A stretch of 64,000 nt of DNA, taken from JBJEQG01 sp051881635 (GTDB lineage Bacteria; Bacillota; Clostridia; Oscillospirales; Acutalibacteraceae). Below are positions 27,643 through 36,580 of this stretch, in pieces. The DNA is taken from NCBI GenBank assembly GCA_051881635.1, contig JBJEQG010000057.1, positions 1 to 64,000 on the forward strand, given 5' to 3'. The notes under the pieces are model-generated. The model was not told the DNA's origin, searched no databases, and saw only the letters and a program-made list of their open reading frames with translations. The position numbers and the translations under genes are program-made. The stretch's first letter is position 1. The number at the start of each line of letters is the position of its first letter.

Positions 27643-28360
27643 TTTGGAGGCAAAAAAGGAAAGCATTAGAACCAACTATTTTGAAATTACCGAGCGTATC
27701 GCAAAAGCGGCACAGCAGAGCGGACGCAAAGCGGAGGATATTACATTTTTGGCGGCAACAAAAACCGTACCCGCAGCATTGATTAACTATGCGATTTCTC
27801 TTGGTTTAAAAGCCATAGGCGAGAATAAGGTACAGGAGTTGCTTTCCAAATATGATGAATACAATCTTTCGGAATGCGACCTGCACTTAATTGGTCATTT
27901 GCAGACTAATAAGGTTAAACAGGTTGTCGGTAAAGTTTGCATGATACAGTCCGTAGACAGCATTAAGCTGGCAAAGGAAATTTCAAAGCATTCTTCCGCT
28001 CTCGGTGTGGAAACCGATGTCCTTTTAGAGGTCAATATAGGCGGAGAAGAAAACAAAACAGGGGCGGCTATTGAAATACTGACCGAACTTTTGGAGCAAA
28101 CAGCGGCTTTGCCGTCTGTTCATGTGCGTGGCTTAATGACAATTCCGCCGATTTGCGACAAAAAAACAGATGTTTTGAAATTTTTTGATAAGATGCACAA
28201 CTTATTTGTTGACATTTCATGCAAAAAATTAGATAATGTATCTATGGACTATCTTTCGATGGGAATGTCGGGGGATTATGAAGAGGCAATTTTGTCAGGA
28301 GCCAATATGGTGCGTATAGGTTCGCTTCTGTTTGGTGTCCGAGATTACAGTAAAAAATAA
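27620..28360 (+). CDS. yggS: YggS family pyridoxal phosphate homeostasis protein
   Basis: A 246-aa PLP-binding TIM-barrel protein (YggS/PLPHP) involved in vitamin B6 and amino-acid homeostasis. The PLP lysine is K48 in AATKTV, and LIGHLQTNK and the C-terminal SMGMSGDYEEA phosphate-binding loop are conserved. ATG 27620 has GGAGGGAG 11 bases upstream. Its place next to sepF is the standard Gram-positive division cluster. Confidence 0.93.
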   Translation: MTENLSLDLEAKKESIRTNYFEITERIAKAAQQSGRKAEDITFLAATKTVPAALINYAISLGLKAIGENKVQELLSKYDEYNLSECDLHLIGHLQTNKVKQVVGKVCMIQSVDSIKLAKEISKHSSALGVETDVLLEVNIGGEENKTGAAIEILTELLEQTAALPSVHVRGLMTIPPICDKKTDVLKFFDKMHNLFVDISCKKLDNVSMDYLSMGMSGDYEEAILSGANMVRIGSLLFGVRDYSKK

Positions 28361-28391
28361 CGAAGCGAAAGTTTCAAGGAGGATTTTTATT

Positions 28392-28874
28392 ATGGGCGTT
28401 ATGGATAAATTAAAGGGTATGTGGAAACAGCCGGACGATGAGGGCGATTATAGCGACGATTACTATGACAATCAGGGTTCAGATTATGCTCCCAATGAGG
28501 AAACAGCATCTGCAAGCAAGGAAACACCGTCCGAAAGCACTCAGACATCTTCAAAAGGTAATAAGGTTGTCAGCATTAACAGAGGACCTAATTCAAGTTT
28601 CAAAGTTTGTGTTTTCAAGCCGGAACGCTATGGTGAAGAAACACAGGATATTGCCGTTGAATTGGTCAATATGAATATTGTGCTTTTAAATTTGGAGAAT
28701 ACAAACAAAGATATGTCCCGCCGTATTATTGACTTTTTAAGCGGTGTTACTTATGCTAATGACGGTCAAATCACCCGTGTTGCTACAAATACCTATATGA
28801 TTACACCGAAGAATATTGATGTTTCAACCACAGATGTCATGGACGGTTTAGAGAGCAGCGGCATTTATATCTGA
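28392..28874 (+). CDS. sepF: Cell division protein SepF
   Basis: A 160-aa FtsZ anchor. The N terminus MGVMDKLKGMW is an amphipathic membrane-targeting helix, followed by an acidic disordered linker and the C-terminal SepF domain (VCVFKPERYGE ... DFLSGVTYAN). ATG 28392 follows AAGGAGG. The usual ylmG and ylmH genes between sepF and divIVA are absent. Confidence 0.93.
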   Translation: MGVMDKLKGMWKQPDDEGDYSDDYYDNQGSDYAPNEETASASKETPSESTQTSSKGNKVVSINRGPNSSFKVCVFKPERYGEETQDIAVELVNMNIVLLNLENTNKDMSRRIIDFLSGVTYANDGQITRVATNTYMITPKNIDVSTTDVMDGLESSGIYI

Positions 28875-28912
28875 TAACATTAAGTAATTCTGTCAGAGGT
28901 GAGAGGTAAGAA

Positions 28913-29704
28913 ATGATTACGCTTGAAGAAATGAAAAATATCAACTTCCATAAAGCGGGTTTCAGCGGCGGTTACAGAACCGATGAAGTTGACCTTTTTA
29001 TCGACCGTGTCATTGAAAAGGTCGAGAAAATGCAGGAAGATGCCGATAATGCCGACAGGAGAGTCAAAGAACTTGAAAAAACATCTGATTGGCTGAAAAA
29101 CGAAAAGGACAGCCTTTCCAATGTGTTTATTAAAGCTCAGTTAGCGGCGGACTCAATCGAAAAAGAGGCAAAGGAAGAAGCCGAAAAGCTTTTGAACGAT
29201 GCAAGAGAAGAAGCGGAAACCACGCTTTCCGAGGCAAAGGCTGAGGCACAGAAACTTGTTTCAGATGCACAGGAAAAAGCCGATAAGATTTTACAAGATG
29301 TTACCCAAAATTCAACGGGTATTGTCGAGGCGAATAATGCCAAAATACATACACAAAAGTTGCTTTACGAACAACTGCAAATTGAAGTTGCCAAGTTCAG
29401 AGCTGATATGCTCCGTATCTATAAAGAGCATTTGCGTGTATTAAAGACCTTGCCGAACTCAGATGTTGTCAAGGCGTCTATTGAACAAATGAACCAGAAG
29501 TACCCGACGACACCGAGTTTTTCCATGCCTGAACCTGTTGAGGTTGTCGAAAAAATATCCGAAGCGGCGGAAAAGTCCGAAGATACAAAGACCGAGCCGA
29601 AAGAACAACCGACTATTGACCTGTACAGTTCATCGTCCACAAGAGAGGAAAAAAATAACCGTGTTTCTTTAAACGACAAAAAAAGTGACACGGATCAATC
29701 ATAA
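28913..29704 (+). CDS. divIVA: DivIVA domain-containing protein
   Basis: A 263-aa coiled-coil polar/septal scaffold. The membrane-binding N-terminal part has the F-rich crossed turn region (INFHKAGFSGGYRTDEVDLFID), followed by coiled coil to about residue 140 with long E/A/K-rich repeats (KEEAEKLLNDAREEAE), then an acidic, proline-containing tail. DivIVA recruits division or envelope proteins to curved membrane. GAGAGG precedes the ATG. ileS follows, as in many Firmicutes. Confidence 0.9.
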   Translation: MITLEEMKNINFHKAGFSGGYRTDEVDLFIDRVIEKVEKMQEDADNADRRVKELEKTSDWLKNEKDSLSNVFIKAQLAADSIEKEAKEEAEKLLNDAREEAETTLSEAKAEAQKLVSDAQEKADKILQDVTQNSTGIVEANNAKIHTQKLLYEQLQIEVAKFRADMLRIYKEHLRVLKTLPNSDVVKASIEQMNQKYPTTPSFSMPEPVEVVEKISEAAEKSEDTKTEPKEQPTIDLYSSSSTREEKNNRVSLNDKKSDTDQS

Positions 29705-29746
29705 TGATATAGAATTGAGATTATTATAAAAAGGGAGAGAAAACCC

Positions 29747-32524
29747 ATGCCGGAAGATTATAAAAATACATTAAACCTGTCAAAGACAGATTTCCCGATG
29801 CGTGCCGGATTACCGAAATCCGAACCTGTTACTTTGCAAAGATGGCAGGACGAAAAAGTTTATGAAAAATTGATGGAATTGAACGAGGGCAAGCCGCTTT
29901 ATGTTTTGCATGACGGCCCGCCGTATGCCAACGGTGATATTCACCTTGGTACAGCCTTGAATAAGGTTTTAAAGGATATTATTGTTCGTTACAAGAATAT
30001 GTCTGGTTTTAAAGCACCGTATGTTCCCGGTTGGGATACCCATGGTCTGCCGACTGAATTAAAGGCGAGAAAAAAGGCCGGTGTCGGCAACTCCACAACA
30101 ATTTCCGACAGTGAACTGCGTAAAATCTGCCGTGAGTTTGCTCTTGGCTATATTGATAACCAAAGAACACAATTCAAGCGTTTGGGCGGTATCGGTGAAT
30201 GGGACAATCCTTATATCACCTTGCTCCATGAATTTGAGTCCAAACAGATTGAAATTTTTGCCGAAATGGCTTGTAAAGGTTATATTTACAGAGGTTTGAA
30301 ACCGGTTTATTGGTGTGCTGAATGTGAAACCGCATTAGCGGAAGCAGAAATCGAATATGCCGAAGACCCCTGCGATTCAATTTATGTTAAGTTCCGTGTT
30401 ACCGATGATATGGGCAAGTTGGCGGCAATGGGTGCAGACTTGAAAAAGACCTACTTTGTTATTTGGACAACAACGACATGGACTTTGCCTGCCAATGTTG
30501 CGATTTGTGTTGGTCCGCAATTTAATTACAGCCTTATCAAATGTGACGGCGAATATTATGTTATGGCGGAGGAATTATATGTTTCCGCTATGGAGGCTGC
30601 CGGTAAGGAAAATTATGAAGTTATTGGTACAATCAAGGGTTCCGAGCTTGAATACATGAAAACCGCACACCCGTTCATCGACCGTGAGTCTTTGGTTATT
30701 GTCGGCAATCATGTTACGCTGGAAAGCGGTACGGGTTGCGTTCATACCGCTCCCGGTCACGGTGTTGACGACTATAATGTTTGCCGTAACTATCCCGAAA
30801 TTCCGATTATCGTTCCTGTTGACGCTCATGGTAAACTGACTGAGGAGGCCGGACAATTTGCAGGCTTGTCCACCGCTGATGCAAATAAACCGATTGCCGA
30901 GCATTTGGAGAAAATCGGTGCATTGTTTGCCTTGCAGAAGATTATCCACCAATATCCGCACTGCTGGCGATGCAAAAAGCCTGTTTTGTTCCGTGCCACA
31001 AAGCAGTGGTTCTGTTCCGTAGAGGACTTCAAGGAGCAGGCGGTTGAGGCAATCAAAACCGTTAAATGGGTACCCGGTTGGGGCGAGGACCGTATTACAT
31101 CAATGGTTCGTGACCGTGCCGATTGGTGTATTTCAAGACAGAGAAAATGGGGTGTGCCTATTCCGATTTTCTTCTGTAAAGACTGTGGCGAACCGATTAT
31201 CAATAAGGACGCTATGCTCCATGTTTCCAAGCTCTTTAAAGAATACGGTTCAGATATCTGGTATGAAAAAGACGCTATGGAACTTGTTCCCGAAGGCATT
31301 GTATGTCCGAAATGCGGTGGAAAAACTTTCGACAAAGAAAAAGACATCATGGATGTTTGGTTTGATTCAGGCGTTACACATGCAGCCGTTTGTGCACAGC
31401 GTCCGTATTTGAAATGGCCGGCAGACCTTTATTTGGAGGGTGCTGACCAATACAGAGGTTGGTTCCAGTCATCTTTGTTGACTTCCGTTGCAACAACAGG
31501 ACAAGCACCATATAAAACCGTTGTTACACATGGTTGGGTTGTTGACGGCAAGGGACAAAAGATGTCAAAATCTTTGGGCAACGGTATTTTGCCGAGTGAG
31601 ATTGTCGAGGAATACGGTGCGGATATTCTCCGTTTGTGGGTTGCTTCCTCCGACTATCATGCCGATATTCGTATTTCCAAGGATATTTTGAAACAGCTTT
31701 CCGAAGCATATCGAAAGATTAGAAATACAGCCCGTTATATTTTGAGTAACATCAGCGATTTTGACCCCGATAAAGATATGGTTGCTCTTGATGAGCTTTA
31801 CCCGATTGATAAATGGGCGTTGTCAAGATTGGACGAGTTAAACAAGAAAGTTCGTGAGGGATACGATACCTTTGAGTTCCACCAGGTGTTCCATGCTATT
31901 CACAACTTCTGTGTTGTTGATATGAGTAACTTCTACCTTGATGTTCTCAAAGACCGTCTTTATACGGAACAGGCAGACGGTGCAAGCCGTCGTGCCGCAC
32001 AGACAGCCATTTTCATCATTTTGGACGCTATGACAAGAATGGTATCGCCGATTTTGGCATTTACTTCGGACGAAATTTGGCAGTTTATGCCGCACCGTTC
32101 TTCCGATAACCGTGAGAATGTTGTATTTAACGAATTGCCGGGTTTGACAGGTGTTCAGGTTGATGAGGAATTTATCTCAACATGGAATAAAATCCATGAG
32201 TTAAGAGATACTGTAAAGAAGTCTATTGAATTGGCAATTAAGGATAAAGTTGTTCGTACTTCATTGGAGTCCAAGATTACATTAACTTGCGGCAGTGCGG
32301 ACTATGATTTCCTGACAAAGGTTAAAGATGAATTGACAGCGGCTCTGATTGTTTCACAGGTTGAAATTGTATTGGCAGATGTTAATGAGCTGCAAGTCAA
32401 AGTTGAACACGCTGAGGGCGAGAAGTGCGAGCGTTGTTGGGCATACAGAAGCACTGTCGGACAAAATGCCGAATATAAGACTTTGTGTGCAAGATGTATT
32501 GCTGTTCTTTCCAATAAGAAATAA
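29747..32524 (+). CDS. ileS: Isoleucine-tRNA ligase
   Basis: Charges tRNA-Ile; 925 aa. The HIGH-type motif is PPYANGDIHLG, the KMSKS loop is near residue 605, a CP1 editing domain (WTTTTWTLPANVAI) removes mischarged valine, and the C-terminal zinc knuckle is CERCW ... CARC. The gap to divIVA is only 42 bases, so there is no room for a T-box leader, unlike many Firmicute ileS genes. A long hairpin follows before lspA. Confidence 0.97.
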   Translation: MPEDYKNTLNLSKTDFPMRAGLPKSEPVTLQRWQDEKVYEKLMELNEGKPLYVLHDGPPYANGDIHLGTALNKVLKDIIVRYKNMSGFKAPYVPGWDTHGLPTELKARKKAGVGNSTTISDSELRKICREFALGYIDNQRTQFKRLGGIGEWDNPYITLLHEFESKQIEIFAEMACKGYIYRGLKPVYWCAECETALAEAEIEYAEDPCDSIYVKFRVTDDMGKLAAMGADLKKTYFVIWTTTTWTLPANVAICVGPQFNYSLIKCDGEYYVMAEELYVSAMEAAGKENYEVIGTIKGSELEYMKTAHPFIDRESLVIVGNHVTLESGTGCVHTAPGHGVDDYNVCRNYPEIPIIVPVDAHGKLTEEAGQFAGLSTADANKPIAEHLEKIGALFALQKIIHQYPHCWRCKKPVLFRATKQWFCSVEDFKEQAVEAIKTVKWVPGWGEDRITSMVRDRADWCISRQRKWGVPIPIFFCKDCGEPIINKDAMLHVSKLFKEYGSDIWYEKDAMELVPEGIVCPKCGGKTFDKEKDIMDVWFDSGVTHAAVCAQRPYLKWPADLYLEGADQYRGWFQSSLLTSVATTGQAPYKTVVTHGWVVDGKGQKMSKSLGNGILPSEIVEEYGADILRLWVASSDYHADIRISKDILKQLSEAYRKIRNTARYILSNISDFDPDKDMVALDELYPIDKWALSRLDELNKKVREGYDTFEFHQVFHAIHNFCVVDMSNFYLDVLKDRLYTEQADGASRRAAQTAIFIILDAMTRMVSPILAFTSDEIWQFMPHRSSDNRENVVFNELPGLTGVQVDEEFISTWNKIHELRDTVKKSIELAIKDKVVRTSLESKITLTCGSADYDFLTKVKDELTAALIVSQVEIVLADVNELQVKVEHAEGEKCERCWAYRSTVGQNAEYKTLCARCIAVLSNKK

Positions 32525-32541
32525 ATAGAGTGAAATTTAAT

Positions 32542-32572
32542 AGACGGTGTATCGAACCTCGATGCACCGTCT
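32542..32572 (+). terminator. Long hairpin between ileS and lspA, possible partial terminator
   Basis: A 14-bp stem (32542-32555 with 32559-32572, one wobble) closes a 3-base loop. The tail TGTTGTAG is not a T run, so it may act as an RNA stability or processing element. Confidence 0.5.
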
Positions 32573-32590
32573 TGTTGTAGGAGAAATTGT

Positions 32591-33085
32591 ATGATATTTT
32601 GGATTTTAGGTATTGCGGCAGCGGCAGCGGTTCTTGACCAGATATTTAAAGAGCTTGTTTTGGCGTATGTTGTGCCTGTGGGCAGTATAGAGGTCATTCC
32701 GTCTTTGTTTTCGTTGGTTTATACGGAAAATAGAGGCGTGGCGTTTGGTCTGTTTCAGAATACAACATGGCTTTTTGCGATTGTAACCGTTTTGATTATT
32801 GCGTTCTTGCTGTTTTTTTATCAAAAATATAAATTCAAAAGTAAGCTGATTATAACCGCAATGGGCTTGGTGATTGGCGGCGGTATAGGCAATTTGATAG
32901 ACCGTATTTTTCGTGGTTATGTTATTGATTTTCTGTCGGTATCATTTTTTCCGCCCGTCTGCAATTTTGCGGATTATTGTGTGGTTGTCGGGGCAGTCAT
33001 TTTGATATTAACGCTGTTTTTCGGAAAATCACTTGAAACGGAGTCAAATACTCTTGACAATACACACGGTGAAGACCATGAGTGA
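32591..33085 (+). CDS. lspA: Signal peptidase II (lipoprotein signal peptidase)
   Basis: Cleaves the signal peptide of prolipoproteins after lipidation. 164 aa, four membrane helices, catalytic aspartates D113 (GYVIDF) and D128 (NFAD), and conserved D16 (VLDQIFK) and N101/R105 region. RBS TAGGAG. The 3' end overlaps the pseudouridine synthase start by 8 bases, the common lspA-rluD arrangement. Confidence 0.95.
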   Translation: MIFWILGIAAAAAVLDQIFKELVLAYVVPVGSIEVIPSLFSLVYTENRGVAFGLFQNTTWLFAIVTVLIIAFLLFFYQKYKFKSKLIITAMGLVIGGGIGNLIDRIFRGYVIDFLSVSFFPPVCNFADYCVVVGAVILILTLFFGKSLETESNTLDNTHGEDHE

Positions 33086-33998
33086 GCTTTTGGAATATAC
33101 AGTGGAAGATACCGCTGTTGGGGAACGGATAGATAAATTTTTGACGGTACGAAATACGGATTTTACACGCTCGGAGATTCAGAAGTGGATTGATGACGGT
33201 AATGTTACCGTCAACGAAAAAACGGCAGCAAAAAATTATAAACTGCGTATAGGTGACCATGTGGTTCTTTGTGTTCCTGATGCGGTTTTGCCCGAAGCCA
33301 AGCCGGAAAATATACCGTTGGAAATTGCCTATGAAGACGATGATTTGTTGGTTGTCAATAAGCCGAAAGGTATGGTTGTTCATCCGGCTGTCGGAAATTA
33401 TAACGGTACTTTGGTAAATGCACTTTTGTATTATTGCGGCAATTCGCTTTCGGGGATTAACGGCGTTTTGCGTCCGGGTATTGTCCACCGTATTGATAAA
33501 GACACAAGTGGACTGTTGATTGTCGCCAAAAATGATTTTGCTCATCGGCTTTTGGCGGAACAGATTAAATACCATAGCTTTGTTCGCAAATATCGGGCAG
33601 TTGTGTACGGAAATTTAAAAGATGACGAGGGGACAATAAATGCACCTATCGGACGCAATCCGCTTGACCGTAAGAAAATGGCGGTTACAGAAAAAAACTC
33701 CAAACAGGCGATAACGCATTATAAGGTTTTGGAACGATTCGGTAATTTCACTTATGTTGAATTGACGCTTGAAACGGGACGCACACATCAAATTCGTGTT
33801 CACATGGCGTCCATAGGACACCCCGTTGCAGGTGATGCAGTCTATGGACCGGGTAAAGTGATACAAAGTTTAAACGGACAGTGCCTTCATGCCTATTTCA
33901 TTAGCTTTGAACACCCTCGCACACATAAGGAAATTACATTATCGGCAGATTTGCCGCCATATTTTGAAACCTTCTTAAAAAAGTTGAGGAACTCATAA
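33078..33998 (+). CDS. RluA/RluD family pseudouridine synthase
   Basis: A 306-aa large-subunit rRNA pseudouridine synthase. An N-terminal S4 RNA-binding domain (residues about 14-75) is followed by the catalytic domain with HRIDKDTSGL; the second Asp of DKD (D142) is the nucleophile. RTHQIRVH is also conserved. Probably RluD-like (helix 69), inferred from context with lspA. ATG 33078 lies within lspA; the longer frame from 33033 is unlikely. Confidence 0.9.
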   Translation: MSELLEYTVEDTAVGERIDKFLTVRNTDFTRSEIQKWIDDGNVTVNEKTAAKNYKLRIGDHVVLCVPDAVLPEAKPENIPLEIAYEDDDLLVVNKPKGMVVHPAVGNYNGTLVNALLYYCGNSLSGINGVLRPGIVHRIDKDTSGLLIVAKNDFAHRLLAEQIKYHSFVRKYRAVVYGNLKDDEGTINAPIGRNPLDRKKMAVTEKNSKQAITHYKVLERFGNFTYVELTLETGRTHQIRVHMASIGHPVAGDAVYGPGKVIQSLNGQCLHAYFISFEHPRTHKEITLSADLPPYFETFLKKLRNS

Positions 33999-34062
33999 AG
34001 AAACAACACTTTTTCAAGGTTTCGGATTTATAATAAAATTTAGATAAAACCTTTTCAAAAAA

Positions 34063-34081
34063 TTGGAGGCAAAGCCTCCAA
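34063..34081. repeat. Short perfect hairpin upstream of the response regulator
   Basis: TTGGAGGC (34063-34070) and GCCTCCAA (34074-34081) with loop AAA, preceded by an A run. On the plus strand no T run follows. Read on the minus strand it would look like a terminator, yet no minus-strand gene needs one here. Confidence 0.5.
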
Positions 34082-34116
34082 CGGTATGATAAAAAAGTCG
34101 ATAGGAGATGATTTTT

Positions 34117-34794
34117 ATGCGTTTGTTGATTGTTGAAGATGAAGTTGGTTTGGCTGAGGCATTGGCGGCAATTTTACGCAAGGAAAAATATGCGGTTGAT
34201 GTTTCTTATGACGGGCTTTCAGGTTTGGAAAATGCCCTGTCAGGTCTTTATGACTGTATTTTATTGGATATTATGTTGCCGAAGATGAACGGTGTAGAGG
34301 TCTTAAAAAATATCCGAAATGAAAAAATAGAAACACCCGTTTTGCTTTTGACGGCAAAATCAGAAGTCAATGACAAAATTCAAGGTTTAGATGCCGGAGC
34401 CGATGACTATTTAACAAAACCGTTTGTTAAAGGTGAGTTGTTGGCAAGAATACGGGCTTTAACCCGTCGCAAAGGGACGGTTATAGAGTCCAGTCCGCGT
34501 TTTGGCGATATTACTTTAAATCTTAGAAAATGCGAGCTTTCCTGTGGAACGGAATCGGTACTTTTGGGACGCAAAGAGTTTCAAATGATGGAAATGTTGA
34601 TTTCTGCCGGCGGACAGATTGTTACCAAAGAATTGTTTGTACAAAAAATTTGGGGTTATGATGATGATACGGAATACAATAATGTTGAAGTCTATATTTC
34701 TTTTTTGCGTAAAAAACTTCAACTGTTAAATTCCACTGTACAAATTCGTACACGGCGAGGCGTTGGTTACTGCCTGGACGGTGTAGGTTCATGA
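34117..34794 (+). CDS. OmpR-family response regulator
   Basis: A 225-aa two-component regulator. The receiver domain has the acidic pair E7/D8, phospho-acceptor D51 (LLDIMLP) and K101-type lysine in LTKPF. The C-terminal winged helix (KEFQMMEMLI ... RTRRGVGYCL) binds DNA. ATG 34117 has AGGAG 9 bases upstream; ATG 34108 touches the RBS. It overlaps the kinase gene by ATGA. The target genes are unknown. Confidence 0.92.
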   Translation: MRLLIVEDEVGLAEALAAILRKEKYAVDVSYDGLSGLENALSGLYDCILLDIMLPKMNGVEVLKNIRNEKIETPVLLLTAKSEVNDKIQGLDAGADDYLTKPFVKGELLARIRALTRRKGTVIESSPRFGDITLNLRKCELSCGTESVLLGRKEFQMMEMLISAGGQIVTKELFVQKIWGYDDDTEYNNVEVYISFLRKKLQLLNSTVQIRTRRGVGYCLDGVGS

Positions 34795-35972
34795 TTCGGA
34801 AACTTCGTATTAAATTTGTTTTGATTATTATGATGGTTATGCTGATTGTCTTTTCAGGTGTTCTTTTGTCAATCAATATCATAACTAAATCCATTGCATA
34901 CAATCAGAGTGTAGATAAGTTGATGCGATTAGCGGCAGGGGACAGCTTTCGTGTTGGGCGTGAAGATGCCGCAAATACTTTTTCTGTCAAATTGGATTCA
35001 AACGGCTATATCACCTCTGTTTTTTGGCGAGGAAATCAAATGCCTGATGATGAGAAATTTTTTGCGGAAGTTTCTTACTATGTTCAAACCGCATTATCTA
35101 AGAATACAAAAATCGGCACAGTCGATTCTTATATTTTTTTAGTTGAACCAAAGAATTATGGCACATTGATTGTTTTTCTGGATAATACACAGCAAGAGGA
35201 ACAGACAAAAATTTTGTTTGATACAACTTTGCTGATTGGTATTTGCACGATTGTTGTATTGGCTGTTTTGTCCTCAGTTTTAGCGTTTATTGCAACCAAG
35301 CCCGTTAAACAGGCTTTTGATAAACAAAAAGCATTCATATCTGACGCAAGCCATGAATTAAAAACACCGCTTGCGGTTATCAACACAAACATTGATGTTT
35401 TAGAAAGTGAAATTGGTACAAATAAATGGTTGGAATACATAAAAGACGAGTCTGTGCGTATGAATGAGCTGGTACAGGAGCTTTTGTGTTTGGCACGAAT
35501 GGACGATAACAGCAGTAAGACGATTTTTTCCAACATCAATTTAAGCAATACGGTATTGCTGACGGTATTACCGTTTGAAAGTACCGTATTTGAGTCGGGA
35601 AAAACGCTTGAAACCGAAGTGGACGATAATATTATGCTTCATGCTGATGAAAGCAAAATCAAGCATTTGGTTTCCATTCTTTTAGATAACGCAATAAAAT
35701 ATTCCGATGATAAAGGCATTATCAAGGTTTCACTTCATCTCCGAAATAATAAGCCGATTTTGGAAGTTTATAATACAGGAAAAGGTATAGAGAAAAAGGA
35801 CTACAAAAAGATTTTTGAACGCTTTTACAGAGAAGACCAAGCCCGTAACAGTGCAAAAGGCGGTTATGGTTTGGGTTTGGCGATTGCCCAATCAATAGTT
35901 GAGGAGCATGGCGGAAAAATTTCCGTTCAAAGTTCATACGGTCATTGGATTACCTTTACTGTAACTTTTTAA
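34791..35972 (+). CDS. Sensor histidine kinase
   Basis: A 393-aa membrane kinase partner of the response regulator. Two membrane helices (about residues 10-32 and 145-168) enclose an extracellular sensor region of some 110 residues that I do not recognise. The dimerisation domain carries the phosphorylated H188 in SHELKTPL, and the ATPase domain has DNAIKYS, GKGIEKKD and GLGLAIAQ boxes. No HAMP domain is evident. A terminator follows. Confidence 0.92.
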   Translation: MIRKLRIKFVLIIMMVMLIVFSGVLLSINIITKSIAYNQSVDKLMRLAAGDSFRVGREDAANTFSVKLDSNGYITSVFWRGNQMPDDEKFFAEVSYYVQTALSKNTKIGTVDSYIFLVEPKNYGTLIVFLDNTQQEEQTKILFDTTLLIGICTIVVLAVLSSVLAFIATKPVKQAFDKQKAFISDASHELKTPLAVINTNIDVLESEIGTNKWLEYIKDESVRMNELVQELLCLARMDDNSSKTIFSNINLSNTVLLTVLPFESTVFESGKTLETEVDDNIMLHADESKIKHLVSILLDNAIKYSDDKGIIKVSLHLRNNKPILEVYNTGKGIEKKDYKKIFERFYREDQARNSAKGGYGLGLAIAQSIVEEHGGKISVQSSYGHWITFTVTF

Positions 35973-35977
35973 CAACA

Positions 35978-36019
35978 AAAATTCCCGCAAGAAATTATTT
36001 CCTTGCGGGAATTTTTTAT
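35978..36019 (+). terminator. Rho-independent terminator of the two-component operon
   Basis: AATTCCCGCAAG (35980-35991) pairs with CTTGCGGGAATT (36002-36013), then a T run. Confidence 0.9.
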
Positions 36020-36116
36020 GGAAAAAGTCGTTCATTCAATAAAAATAACGGCTTTATTTTTATTCCAAAAGGTAATAAATCTTTCCACTTTTAAACACAA
36101 TAAAGATAGAATATCC

Positions 36117-36145
36117 TTGACATATACCCCATGAGGGTATATAAT
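36117..36145 (+). promoter_or_regulatory. Consensus promoter of csoR-copA
   Basis: Perfect TTGACA (36117-36122) and TATAAT (36140-36145) with a 17-bp spacer. The spacer is occupied by a CsoR-like operator. Confidence 0.85.
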
Positions 36146-36166
36146 AAAAATACCCATAGGGGGTAT
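36124..36166. promoter_or_regulatory. Two CsoR-type operators
   Basis: Two copies of ATACCC-N5-GGGTAT, at 36124-36140 and 36150-36166, centres 26 bp apart. The first fills the promoter spacer and the second covers the expected transcription start. This G/C-run palindrome in an AT-rich frame is the known CsoR operator type, so copper-relieved autorepression is likely. Confidence 0.75.
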
Positions 36167-36189
36167 AATTTAAAAAGTGAGGAAAAGCT

Positions 36190-36504
36190 ATGGAAGAAAA
36201 ACTTTGTTCCGAATGTTGTCATTGTGAAAAAACAAAGGTGCGTTCGGAAGAAGAATATAAAAGTCTTATTCACCGTTTAAACCGTATTGAAGGACAAATT
36301 CGTGGAATTAAAGGCATGGTTGAAAAAAACGCCTATTGTACGGATATTTTAATGCAGGTTTCCGCAGTTACAGCAGCACTAAATGCTTTTAATAAAGAAC
36401 TTTTGGCAAATCATATAAAAACCTGTGTTGCACAGGATATTCGTGACGGCAAGGACGAAACCATAGACGATTTAGTTGCCGTTTTGCAAAAATTGATGAG
36501 ATAA
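36190..36504 (+). CDS. csoR: CsoR-family copper-sensing repressor
   Basis: A 104-aa all-helical DNA-binding repressor. The Cu(I) ligands of the family, C50 (AYCTDIL), H75 and C79 (NHIKTC), are all present, which points to Cu(I) rather than Ni or formaldehyde sensing. An extra N-terminal cluster C6, C9, C10, H11, C12 precedes the domain and is unusual. It lies downstream of two operator-like palindromes and upstream of copA, with a hairpin in between. Confidence 0.9.
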   Translation: MEEKLCSECCHCEKTKVRSEEEYKSLIHRLNRIEGQIRGIKGMVEKNAYCTDILMQVSAVTAALNAFNKELLANHIKTCVAQDIRDGKDETIDDLVAVLQKLMR

Positions 36505-36507
36505 AAG

Positions 36508-36540
36508 CAACCGTTTGCCTTGATATTCGTCAAACGGTTG
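36508..36540 (+). terminator. Hairpin between csoR and copA
   Basis: CAACCGTTTG (36508-36517) pairs perfectly with CAAACGGTTG (36531-36540). There is no T run, so it may set the csoR:copA ratio by partial termination or mRNA protection. Confidence 0.5.
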
Positions 36541-36580
36541 TCGAAAATATTATGATTGAAATTGAAACGGAGGCTGTTTA

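Noticed and set aside
29705..29746. T-box riboswitch expected before ileS
   Set aside because: Only 42 bases separate divIVA and ileS, too short for a T-box; no terminator or specifier loop is present.
32997..33575. 192-codon minus-strand open frame opposite the pseudouridine synthase
   Set aside because: It is a shadow of the conserved plus-strand gene, with no promoter or RBS.
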